Positions 37,792-45,744 of a DNA stretch of 64,000 nucleotides are shown here, piece after piece. Under the pieces are notes generated by a model. That model was not told the DNA's origin. It saw only the letters and a list, made by a program, of their open reading frames with translations, and made no database searches. Source of the DNA: Bacteroidia bacterium (GTDB lineage: Bacteria; Bacteroidota; Bacteroidia; Cytophagales; Flammeovirgaceae); assembly GCA_030425505.1 (NCBI GenBank), contig JAUIAB010000004.1:1-64000 (forward strand). Reading direction: 5' to 3'. Each line of letters begins with the position of its first letter. The first letter of the stretch is position 1. A program made the position numbers and the translations under genes.

Positions 37792-38300
37792 TCAGCTACA
37801 GATTTATTGAATATGTCAAATACTATTCTATCAAAAATAGTATCTATCAACTCTGCTTCAACACTTTGAAGGTTGACATTTGCATCAAAATCTTCAAATT
37901 GTGAAAATGCCTTCTCAAAACTTTTTTCATCATCAAAATTATTGACAAAACTAACCTTTACCTCAATAGTAAGCCGCTGTAATTGAGCTGTTTGTATCTC
38001 ATCCCCTGCTCTGGGAGCTACAGGAGAAACATCGTATTTGGTAACAGAACCACTAAACTGTAAATCTCCTTCTCCAACCAAAGATAAAGGTGTATTTTTC
38101 TGAAAATAATCTCTCAATGTTTCTGTAAAAAGTATAGACATATTCGCTGGTCCATCATATGCTTCATTATAAAAGTTCTCTACAGAAATAGTTTTTATTC
38201 TTGGATCTAAGGAAACCCCAGTAAAAGAGTAGCTAACTCTACATGAATTAAGAGTAACTCCTAAAACAAACAATATGATTAATGCTTTAATTATCCTCAT
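37785..38300 (-). CDS. lptE: LptE-like LPS assembly lipoprotein
   Basis: A 171-residue lipoprotein (lipobox LNSC, Cys about 20) of the Bacteroidota LptE family, the plug partner of LptD in lipopolysaccharide export. Typical features are SYSFTGVSLDPRIKTISVENF after the signal, TLRDYFQKNTPL, and GDLQFSGSVTKYDVSP. It overlaps the sigma-54-type activator gene by 14 bp upstream and the porin by 7 bp downstream, a tight three-gene run. In this phylum lptE is often found next to such an activator. Confidence 0.88.
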   Translation of the reverse strand: MRIIKALIILFVLGVTLNSCRVSYSFTGVSLDPRIKTISVENFYNEAYDGPANMSILFTETLRDYFQKNTPLSLVGEGDLQFSGSVTKYDVSPVAPRAGDEIQTAQLQRLTIEVKVSFVNNFDDEKSFEKAFSQFEDFDANVNLQSVEAELIDTIFDRIVFDIFNKSVADW

Positions 38301-39579
38301 TGTTTATATCATACTGTTTAATCTTTCTATACAATGTTCTCTCAGAAATACCAAGATCCTGCGCAGCATATTTACGCCTACTGTTATTCTTTTTTAGAGC
38401 TTTAATAATCATCTCTCTTTCCTTATCCTGTAAAGACAAAGATTCATCTTCTGTGATAATCTCCTCAAACTTTTCAAGTTCTAAAAGTTTAGGGTTCTCA
38501 TCAGAATCTTCTCTACTATCATATTCATCTTCTGACTTTTTATGTTCTTCTCGTTTGTAAGATGATCTATAATTTCCTCCTTTATTTTCAAAGAGATGTG
38601 CATGATCTCTCAAAATTTGCTTCTCATCCACATTTCTTTTCCCATCCTGTAAAATACTAACAAAAAGTTCTCGTAGTTCATTTACATCTTTTCGCATATC
38701 AAAAAGGAACTTATACAAAAGTTCTCTCTCTGTAAAGTTTCCTCCTGCATCATTTAAATCTTGCAACACAGCTGGCAGATTATTTCTCTTGCTTTCAGGC
38801 AAATAACGATGCATTGTCTCTGTGTCAATCTCCCTCTTTACTTCAAGCACAGACATTTGCTCAGCAATATTTTTCAGCTGACGAATATTTCCAGGAAATC
38901 TGTAATCCAGCAGCACTCTTTTTGCTCCCTCCGATAACTTTAAAGGGTTTAAATGATGCTTTTCAGCAAAATCAGTGGTAAACTTTCTAAACAAAAGATC
39001 AATATCATTTCCCCTTTCTCTAAGAGGCGGAACATAGATTGGCACAGTGTTTAACCTATAATATAGATCTTCTCTGAATTTACCTTTCTCTACTTTTTCT
39101 AAAAGGTTCACATTCGTTGCCGCTACAACCCTAACATCCGCCTTTATTATTTTAGAAGAACCAACACGGATAAACTCTTTATTTTCCAGAACTCGTAGCA
39201 ACCTAGCCTGGGTTTCTACAGGCAGCTCAGCCACTTCATCTAAGAAGATTGTTCCCCCATCTGTTACTTCGAAATATCCTTTTCTTGAATCTGTCGCTCC
39301 CGTAAAAGCTCCTTTTTCATGACCAAAAAGCTCTGAGTTGATCGTCCCCTCAGGTATTGCTCCACAATTGATCGCTATAAATGAACCATGCTTTCTGTGG
39401 CTTAGCTGATGAATTATCTTCGAAAAAGATTCCTTACCACTTCCACTTTCTCCTGTTATAAGTACAGTAAGATCCGTAGCAGAAACCTGAGCTGCAATCT
39501 GAATAGCATAGTTGAGCTTTGGCGAGTTACCAATTATTCCAAATCGTTGTTTTATGCTTAAGATCTCCTGAGAATCCAT
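38287..39579 (-). CDS. Sigma-54-dependent transcriptional activator (AAA+ with Fis-type HTH)
   Basis: A 430-residue activator of sigma-54 RNA polymerase. There is no N-terminal receiver or sensor domain; the AAA+ domain starts almost at once (LITGESGSGKESFSKIIHQ, Walker A about 43-50). The sigma-54-contact loop ELFGHEKGAFTGA is complete, with Walker B GGTIFLDEV and the R-finger region LYYRLNTVPI. An acidic linker (about 330-380) precedes the C-terminal Fis helix-turn-helix (NNSRRKYAAQDLGISERTLY). Without an input domain it is probably constitutively active or controlled by a partner protein. First gene of the lptE-porin run. Confidence 0.93.
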   Translation of the reverse strand: MDSQEILSIKQRFGIIGNSPKLNYAIQIAAQVSATDLTVLITGESGSGKESFSKIIHQLSHRKHGSFIAINCGAIPEGTINSELFGHEKGAFTGATDSRKGYFEVTDGGTIFLDEVAELPVETQARLLRVLENKEFIRVGSSKIIKADVRVVAATNVNLLEKVEKGKFREDLYYRLNTVPIYVPPLRERGNDIDLLFRKFTTDFAEKHHLNPLKLSEGAKRVLLDYRFPGNIRQLKNIAEQMSVLEVKREIDTETMHRYLPESKRNNLPAVLQDLNDAGGNFTERELLYKFLFDMRKDVNELRELFVSILQDGKRNVDEKQILRDHAHLFENKGGNYRSSYKREEHKKSEDEYDSREDSDENPKLLELEKFEEIITEDESLSLQDKEREMIIKALKKNNSRRKYAAQDLGISERTLYRKIKQYDINNEDN

Positions 39580-39723
39580 TTCTAATTATAAAAAGCCAAA
39601 CTAGCTTAAAATTTGATGCAATTTATCAGTAATCATATAACTAGTAAAGTTAAAAGACATGATTTAACATAAATAAAGATTTGATCAATAAATTAGTTCT
39701 TGGATTTTTACACTTTGAGTTTA

Positions 39724-40827
39724 TTGAAAAAAATTCTCTTAATATCAGTACTTAAGCCCGTTGACGATACAAGGAGCTACTGGAAATTTGGCAAAAGCTT
39801 ATCCAAAAAATTTGATGTGTATGTAGCTGGTTTTCAAGGGAAGACATATAAGTCTTCATCAGTCACTCAAGTTCCGTTATTTAGTTTTAAAAGAGCTTCT
39901 TTTCTACGGTTTTTTACTTTCATCAAAGTGTTTAAGGTGATCAAAAAGATTAAACCTGATTTAGTTATTATTCATGCCATTGAACTTCTTCCTGTATTTG
40001 TATTTCTTAAAATCTTTTTTCGATATAAGCTTATTTATGATATTCAAGAAAACTATTCTCAAAATATCAAATCCCAAAGTGTGTATCCAAATTGGATAAA
40101 AGCTATTTTATCTTTTCTTGCAAGATCAATAGAAGTTACAACAAGAAAATGGATCAATGCTTATATTCTTGCTGAAAAGTGCTATACACAAGAGCTTAAT
40201 TTCATAAAGCATAAGAGTATCGTTATTGAAAATAAAGCTATAATTTCAGAAAAATTCTCTACAAATAGTTATAAAAAAAAGGAGAAAGTTAAACTATTGT
40301 TCTCAGGAAGTATTTCCAAACATTACGGAATTGAAAGAGCTATTAAACTTACTGTTGACCTCAACAAAGCTGGAGAAAAAGTAGAACTAAAAATAATTGG
40401 GAAAGCATCTGATAATCAAATAGATCACCTTATTAAAAGCTATACAAATCAATATCCTTTCATTAAAGCAAAAATTAGCTCTAACCCAATACCATATCAG
40501 ACAATCTTAGAAGAATTAGCTAACTCTGACTTTAGCATTTTAAGTTACCACATTAATCCTAGCAATAAAGACAGAACCCCTACTAAAATGTATGAGTGTC
40601 TTGCTATGGGTATTCCTATGATCATTCAAAAAAACTCTACCTGGGAAAAAATTTGCAAACCTCATCAGGCTGCTATTTTCATAGATTTTGACGACTATAA
40701 TGTAGAGTCGCTAATAAATGAAGTTAAAAATAAAGATTTTTACCCTGAAGGAATTGTAGAAAGTGCTGAGTGGTCTGACGAAGAGAATAAGTTGATACGC
40801 CTAATTAATAAGTTTATGCTGAAGTAA
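39724..40827 (+). CDS. Glycosyltransferase, GT-B (GT4-like)
   Basis: A 367-residue glycosyltransferase with the GT-B fold. The N-terminal half has a DTRSYWKFGKSLSKKF acceptor-side segment and KIKPDLVIIHAIELL. The C-terminal half shows SGSISKHYGIERAIKL, VELKIIGKASD, and the donor-binding NPSNKDRTPTKMYECLAMG with the Glu of the EX7E-type motif. Probably acts in surface polysaccharide or LPS synthesis. Start is the TTG at 39724 (KKILLISVLKP); a longer frame to 39700 adds eight unlikely residues. Isolated, between a divergent activator gene and the convergent E1 gene. Confidence 0.85.
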   Translation: MKKILLISVLKPVDDTRSYWKFGKSLSKKFDVYVAGFQGKTYKSSSVTQVPLFSFKRASFLRFFTFIKVFKVIKKIKPDLVIIHAIELLPVFVFLKIFFRYKLIYDIQENYSQNIKSQSVYPNWIKAILSFLARSIEVTTRKWINAYILAEKCYTQELNFIKHKSIVIENKAIISEKFSTNSYKKKEKVKLLFSGSISKHYGIERAIKLTVDLNKAGEKVELKIIGKASDNQIDHLIKSYTNQYPFIKAKISSNPIPYQTILEELANSDFSILSYHINPSNKDRTPTKMYECLAMGIPMIIQKNSTWEKICKPHQAAIFIDFDDYNVESLINEVKNKDFYPEGIVESAEWSDEENKLIRLINKFMLK

Positions 40828-40907
40828 CTTATTGACTCATCAATCTTTGGCGAGCCTCTTTTCCCATAGGCATGACTAAAAACTATTAAAATCCATTATT
40901 TCTACCC

Positions 40908-42887
40908 CTAATACTCACTCAATTCTCTAACTTTTTCTTTTATCCTACTCACAGGAAGGTACTGATCTTCTAGTTTCTTTGTAAATGGCACAGGCGTGTC
41001 CAAACTTCCTTCTCTCATTACAGGAGCATCCAGGTATTCAAAACAGTTTTCAGAAATCCAAGCAGCAATTTCAGCTCCTACTCCCCCAGTAATTGAGTCT
41101 TCATGACAAACCAAAACCTTCCCCGTCTTTTTAACACTTTCTTTTACTATATCTTTATCCCACGGAAGTAAAGTTCTAAGGTCTATTAGTTCAACAGAAG
41201 CATTTAACCCCTCATTGATCATCTTTTCAAGCCAATGCACACCCATACCGTAGGTAACTACTGTTATTTCTTCTCCCTCAGTGACTTTTTTTCCCTTTCC
41301 TATTGGAATCGTATAATATTCCAATGGCACTTCTCCAGATATAGATCGATACAGAACTTTGTGCTCAAAATACATTATAGGATTTGGGTCTTCAAAAGAA
41401 GAAAGAAGCAAACCTTTTGCATCCTTAGGATTGGATGGATAGACTATTTTTAAGCCTGGTGTATTAAAAAACCACGCTTCATTAGACTGTGAGTGAAACG
41501 GACCTGCCCCTACTCCAGCACCTGTAGGCATACGTACAACTACATCAGCATTTTGTTCCCATCGGTAATGGCTTTTAGCAAGGTTATTAACTATCTGATT
41601 AAATCCACAACTTACAAAATCGGCAAACTGCATTTCTACCATTGCTTTGTACCCTCTAATACTTAACCCAAGTCCTGCTCCTACAATAGCAGATTCACAA
41701 ATAGGAGTATTTCTTACTCTTTCTTTTCCGAATTTTTCTATAAACCCCTTTGTTATTTTAAATACCCCTCCATAATCCGCAATATCCTGCCCCATTAGTA
41801 TCAGATTAGAATATTTTTCCATGGCTAGATCAAGACCATCGCTAATCGCATCTACAAACCTTTTGTTTTCTTTTTTTCCAACGCTTTCTTGTACTTGTTT
41901 TAAGTCAAAAGGAAAATAAATATCCTGCATTTCCTCCTTTTCTACAGGCTCTTCAAATGGGGTTTTATCAGCTTTATCCCAACAAGAACTAATCTCTTTT
42001 TTGATTTCTTTTTTTAATTTATCAATACTATTCTCATCTAGTATTTTTTCTTTCAACAAGAACCATTCATAATTTTTGACAGGATCTTTCTCCTCCCACT
42101 CTCTCATAAGGTTCTGGGGTACATAAGCTGTACCAGAAGCCTCTTCGTGACCTCTCATCCTAAAAGTCATAGCCTCAATTAGTATTGGCTTGGAGCTTTT
42201 CTGTATTTCCTTTTTACACTTTTTTAAGGTATTGTAAACTTCAAGAATATTATTCCCATCTATTTTTAGAGCCTTAATACCATAACCAATACCTCTATCC
42301 ACTAAGCTCTTACATCTATACTGCTCTTTTATGGGTGTAGAAAGACCATATCCATTATTTTCTATCAAGAAAATAACAGGAAGCTGCCATACAGAAGCCA
42401 CATTTAGAGCCTCGTGGAAATCACCTTCAGAAGTACCCCCTTCTCCAGTAAATGCTACTACTACCTTTCCATTTTTTTCTATCTGATTAGCCAATGCTAT
42501 GCCATTAGCTACTGCGAGCTGTGCCCCCAAATGAGATATCATCCCAACAATATGGTGTACTCTGGTTCCAAAGTGAAAAGATCGGTCCCTTCCCTTGGTA
42601 AAGCCTTCTTTTTTCCCCTGAAACTGTAAGAAAAGCTTTTCCATAGGAATATCTCTAGAAGTAAAAACACCAAGATTCCTATGCATTGGCAAAATGTACT
42701 CATCTTTCTCTAGTGCTTCCGTAACACCAACGGCTATTGCCTCCTGCCCAATACCTGAAAACCATTTGCTTATTTTGCCCTGACGGAGTAGTAAAAGCAT
42801 TTTTTCTTCTATCAGCCTCGGTTTTACTATATTTTTATATAACTCAACAAGCTGTTCTTCCTTTAATCCTTTAGAATTGAATTTCAT
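40908..42887 (-). CDS. Fused alpha/beta 2-oxoacid (branched-chain type) dehydrogenase E1
   Basis: A single 659-residue polypeptide with both E1 subunits, thiamine-diphosphate-dependent decarboxylase of a branched-chain or pyruvate-type 2-oxoacid dehydrogenase complex. The alpha part (about 1-320) carries GQEAIAVGVTEAL, the phosphorylation-loop-like MRGHEEAS and the ThDP motif GEGGTSEGDFHEALN...ENNGYG (GEG rather than GDG). The beta part (about 335-659) has LMGQDIADYGGVFKITKG, GLGLSIRGYKAMVEMQFADF and LPWDKDIVKESVKKTGKVL. Such fusions are common in Bacteroidota. No E2 or E3 gene is adjacent. ATG at 42887. Confidence 0.93.
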   Translation of the reverse strand: MKFNSKGLKEEQLVELYKNIVKPRLIEEKMLLLLRQGKISKWFSGIGQEAIAVGVTEALEKDEYILPMHRNLGVFTSRDIPMEKLFLQFQGKKEGFTKGRDRSFHFGTRVHHIVGMISHLGAQLAVANGIALANQIEKNGKVVVAFTGEGGTSEGDFHEALNVASVWQLPVIFLIENNGYGLSTPIKEQYRCKSLVDRGIGYGIKALKIDGNNILEVYNTLKKCKKEIQKSSKPILIEAMTFRMRGHEEASGTAYVPQNLMREWEEKDPVKNYEWFLLKEKILDENSIDKLKKEIKKEISSCWDKADKTPFEEPVEKEEMQDIYFPFDLKQVQESVGKKENKRFVDAISDGLDLAMEKYSNLILMGQDIADYGGVFKITKGFIEKFGKERVRNTPICESAIVGAGLGLSIRGYKAMVEMQFADFVSCGFNQIVNNLAKSHYRWEQNADVVVRMPTGAGVGAGPFHSQSNEAWFFNTPGLKIVYPSNPKDAKGLLLSSFEDPNPIMYFEHKVLYRSISGEVPLEYYTIPIGKGKKVTEGEEITVVTYGMGVHWLEKMINEGLNASVELIDLRTLLPWDKDIVKESVKKTGKVLVCHEDSITGGVGAEIAAWISENCFEYLDAPVMREGSLDTPVPFTKKLEDQYLPVSRIKEKVRELSEY

Positions 42888-43021
42888 TTCTACTTGTAAA
42901 AAAGATCATTTTGCTAAGATATAGGAATAGTAATTTTAGTTTTAAGTTATTTCAGAATTTTAGCTTTTAACTCATCCAGCAATACTTTAACTTTACTGTA
43001 AGATCTTAAACTCTATGAAAA

Positions 43022-43117
43022 TGAAACAGACCATGTCTGATTTAAAATTGAGGCACACCCGAAGCAATGATTAAGATGTGTGCCAAAAAAATTAGGCAAG
43101 TCACAAATTTTAAACAC
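43022..43117 (+). repeat. Dispersed leader element, copy E (before exported protein)
   Basis: Copy with one extra base in the palindrome (CAGACCATGTCTG) and TTTAAAATT intact. The inner stem is shifted outward and perfect over 7 bp (GGCACAC/GTGTGCC), a change that keeps pairing with a different left arm. The 3' tail TTAGGCAAGTCACAAATTTT leads to AAACAC and the ATG at 43118. In this copy an upstream ATG at 43067 is in frame with the gene. Confidence 0.9.
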
Positions 43118-43621
43118 ATGAAAAAACTACTTTTTGTAAGCGTATTAATACTATTTATTTCAACATTTGCACACAACTCAAAAGCTCAAGACTATAAGTT
43201 GGGAGTTGGGCTAAGACTTGGAGAGTATACCGGGCTTTCTCTCAAGTACTTTGGAGCAAGCAAAAATGCTTTAGAGGGAATATTGGCTTCTCACTGGAAC
43301 TCTAGCTTTAGCTCCATTCATATCACGTTGTTGTATGAAATTCACAATCAGTTTCCAAATGCCAGAGGTTTAAAATGGTTCTATGGAGGTGGAGGACATC
43401 TTGGTTTTATCAATGATTATAATGATCACCCTTGGTATAAAGACGGCAAGGATAATGACTCTGCCATCATCGGTTTAGATGGTATTCTAGGTTTAGAATA
43501 TACTTTTCCAAAAGCACCTGTATGTCTGAGTTTGGACTGGAAACCTGTATTTAATTTAACTCCTAGAACTGGCTTTTGGGGAAATGAAATAGCATTATCC
43601 GTTAGGTTAGCTATTAAGTAA
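43118..43621 (+). CDS. Small exported beta-barrel-like protein, unknown
   Basis: A 167-residue protein with a cleavable signal peptide (KKLLFVSVLILFISTFAHNSKAQ). The mature part has alternating strands, KLGVGLRLGEYTGLSLKYF, SSFSSIHITLLYEIHNQF, KWFYGGGGHLGF and IGLDGILGLEYTF, ending EIALSVRLAIK, as expected for an eight-stranded outer-membrane barrel. I do not recognise a named family. Start is the ATG that ends leader element E. The biotin carboxylase gene begins 22 bp downstream on the same strand and may be co-expressed. Confidence 0.75.
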   Translation: MKKLLFVSVLILFISTFAHNSKAQDYKLGVGLRLGEYTGLSLKYFGASKNALEGILASHWNSSFSSIHITLLYEIHNQFPNARGLKWFYGGGGHLGFINDYNDHPWYKDGKDNDSAIIGLDGILGLEYTFPKAPVCLSLDWKPVFNLTPRTGFWGNEIALSVRLAIK

Positions 43622-43643
43622 ATTCACATTCTTAACTCTGTAG

Positions 43644-45161
43644 ATGAAAACAAGAAAGATTAACAAGCTTCTCGTAGCAAATAGAGGCGAAATAGCCATT
43701 AGGGTAATGAGAACAGCTAAAGAAATGGGGATTAAAACCGTGGCTGTTTTTAGTGATGTAGACAGGCTATCTCCTCATACTAAATATGCAGATGAAGCTT
43801 ACCACATAGGAGAATCTCCTTCGTCTAAGTCTTATCTTGTAATCGATAAAATCATAGAAGTCGCCAAACTTGCAAATGTAGATGCTATCCATCCAGGGTA
43901 TGGGTTTTTGTCAGAAAATGCTGGATTTGCTAAGAGGGTGAGTAATGAAGGCATCATTTTCATTGGTCCTTCTCCTCAAGCTATTGAGGTAATGGGAAGT
44001 AAGCTAGCTGCCAAAGAAGCTGTTTCAAAGTACGACATCCCATTAGTACCTGGTACTGAAGAAGCTGTTACTGATGTTAATAAGGCTATTGAAGTAGCTA
44101 AAACAATTGGTTTCCCAATTTTGATTAAAGCAAGTGCAGGTGGTGGAGGTAAAGGGATGAGAATAGTGGAGAAAGAAAGTGAGCTAGAGGAGCAAATGCA
44201 AAGAGCTATTTCTGAGGCAGAATCTGCTTTTGGAGATGGTTCTGTATTTATTGAAAAATACATCACCTCTCCTAAACATATAGAAGTACAGGTGATTGCA
44301 GACAAACACGGTAACTACGTCCATCTTTTTGAAAGAGAATGTTCTATACAGAGAAGACATCAGAAGGTAATTGAAGAAGCTCCTTCTCCTGTAGTAGATG
44401 AAGGTATGAGAAAAAAAATTGGAGAGTCTGCAATTATGGTTGCAAAAGCATGCAGCTATCAAAATGCTGGGACAGTTGAGTTTATTGTCGACAATAAACT
44501 CAACTACTACTTCTTGGAGATGAACACTAGACTTCAAGTAGAACACCCTGTTACTGAAATGATTACAGGGGTAGATTTAGTAAAAGAGCAAATTCATATC
44601 GCAGAAGGCAAAAAGCTGTCTTTCTCTCAAGATGATTTAGTAATAAGAAATCATGCTATAGAAGTAAGAGTTTATGCAGAAGACCCAAAAAATGACTTCC
44701 TCCCAGATATTGGAACGCTTAAGACATATAAAAAGCCTGATGGAAATGGAGTAAGAGTAGACGATGGATATGAGCAGGGAATGGAAATACCTATTTTCTA
44801 TGACCCCATGATCTCTAAGCTTATTGCGTATGGAAAAGATAGGAACGAAGCCATTGCCAAATTAATTAGAGCTATTGATGAATACGAAATTACAGGAGTT
44901 AGTACAACCCTAGAGTTTTGCAAGTTTGTACTAGGGCATAATTCTTTTATTGATGGAAGCTTTGATACAAACTTTGTAAATCAGTTTTTTACTCCAGAAA
45001 AGCTAGATGAAATGGATAGTGATGATGAAGACATAAAGAAAATGTTAGCTGCTTCTCTTTCTGCATATTTATATGAAAATAAAATTGGTTTATCTTCTAC
45101 TAATGCGACATTGGTTAAAGCAAAACAAAAAAGCAGCAAGTGGAAGAGTAGAGCAAGATAA
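43644..45161 (+). CDS. accC: Biotin carboxylase subunit (AccC)
   Basis: A 505-residue ATP-grasp enzyme that carboxylates biotin on a carrier protein, for acetyl-CoA or propionyl-CoA carboxylase. N-terminal KLLVANRGEIAIRVMRTAKEMG, HPGYGFLSENAGFA, the ATP-binding glycine loop KASAGGGGKGMRIV, catalytic EMNTRLQVEHPVTEM and the C-terminal domain RVYAEDP are all present. The family is usually about 450 residues; here a lysine-rich tail of about 50 is added (ends SSKWKSRAR). No accB or carboxyltransferase gene is adjacent. The first gene of the pair may share transcription from leader E. Confidence 0.94.
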   Translation: MKTRKINKLLVANRGEIAIRVMRTAKEMGIKTVAVFSDVDRLSPHTKYADEAYHIGESPSSKSYLVIDKIIEVAKLANVDAIHPGYGFLSENAGFAKRVSNEGIIFIGPSPQAIEVMGSKLAAKEAVSKYDIPLVPGTEEAVTDVNKAIEVAKTIGFPILIKASAGGGGKGMRIVEKESELEEQMQRAISEAESAFGDGSVFIEKYITSPKHIEVQVIADKHGNYVHLFERECSIQRRHQKVIEEAPSPVVDEGMRKKIGESAIMVAKACSYQNAGTVEFIVDNKLNYYFLEMNTRLQVEHPVTEMITGVDLVKEQIHIAEGKKLSFSQDDLVIRNHAIEVRVYAEDPKNDFLPDIGTLKTYKKPDGNGVRVDDGYEQGMEIPIFYDPMISKLIAYGKDRNEAIAKLIRAIDEYEITGVSTTLEFCKFVLGHNSFIDGSFDTNFVNQFFTPEKLDEMDSDDEDIKKMLAASLSAYLYENKIGLSSTNATLVKAKQKSSKWKSRAR

Positions 45162-45184
45162 ATAAGCTGCATTTTTTATTGCTT

Positions 45185-45290
45185 GTTAACTACTTCGGGG
45201 CAAACCCACGGGCAGAATAAGAAATCTAAGTGAACTTTATGGCATTAAGGTTCTCACTCGTGAGTAAGAGTACTGCCCTAAGAAGTTGTT
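45185..45290. other. Interval with a large inverted repeat (GGGCAG...CTGCCC), possible RNA structure
   Basis: Between accC and the ArsR gene, GGGCAG (about 45211) and CTGCCC (about 45276) could close a loop of about 60 nt that itself contains CTCACTCGTGAG, a short hairpin. It does not read as a protein or a tRNA. It could be a terminator for accC or an unrecognised small RNA. Low support. Confidence 0.25.
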
Positions 45291-45309
45291 TTTCTTTTTA
45301 CAAATAAGT

Positions 45310-45345
45310 TTATTTGCTAACACGAATACGTGTATTAACAAATAA
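45310..45345. promoter_or_regulatory. Inverted-repeat operator at the ArsR-type gene start
   Basis: Left arm TTATTTGCTAACACG (45310-45324), four-base spacer AATA, right arm CGTGTATTAACAAATAA (45329-45345). The right arm's complement, TTATTTGTTAATACACG, matches the left arm except for one base and a 2-base insertion. It ends 3 bp before the ATG at 45349. Position and symmetry fit autoregulation by the dimeric regulator encoded next. Confidence 0.65.
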
Positions 45346-45348
45346 ATT

Positions 45349-45744
45349 ATGCGAATAAAAAACTTCAATCTGCAATTTGGCTCACAGATACTCAAAGCTT
45401 TTGGAGACGAATCCAGAATTAGAATTATTCATCTTCTTCACAAAAATGATGAAATGTGTATTTCTGACCTTGAAACAATCTTAGAGTTTACACAAACAAA
45501 AACTTCCAGACATCTTATTTACTTAAAAAATACCGGGCTTGTTGTCTCCAGAAAAGTAGACCAATGGGCTTACTATTCCATTAAAGATGAGGTAGCTGGA
45601 TTTGTAGAAACTCTATATAAATATTTATATAAAGACGCTACTCTAAGAAAAGATCAAAAAGTTTATGAAAAGTTATATGAAGAAAATAAGCTCGCTGTTT
45701 GTAAGTTAAATGATAAAAAGTGGATAATGGCTTCTCTCAATTAA
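45349..45744 (+). CDS. ArsR-family winged-helix transcriptional regulator
   Basis: A 131-residue dimeric winged-helix regulator. The HTH is FGDESRIRIIHLLHK...MCISDLETILEFTQTKTSRHLIYLKNTGLV, followed by the wing VVSRKVDQWAYYSI. The classic metal-binding CxC pair of ArsR/SmtB is absent (one Cys in MCISDL), so metal sensing through that site is unlikely. A near-perfect inverted repeat lies directly before its ATG. Target genes other than itself are unknown. The 3' end overlaps the convergent nnr gene by 4 bp. Confidence 0.88.
   Translation: MRIKNFNLQFGSQILKAFGDESRIRIIHLLHKNDEMCISDLETILEFTQTKTSRHLIYLKNTGLVVSRKVDQWAYYSIKDEVAGFVETLYKYLYKDATLRKDQKVYEKLYEENKLAVCKLNDKKWIMASLN

Noticed and set aside
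7950-43117. The five repeats as ends of an insertion sequence or MITE
   Set aside because: No transposase, no terminal inverted repeats around a common body, no target duplications seen, and every copy abuts a start codon.
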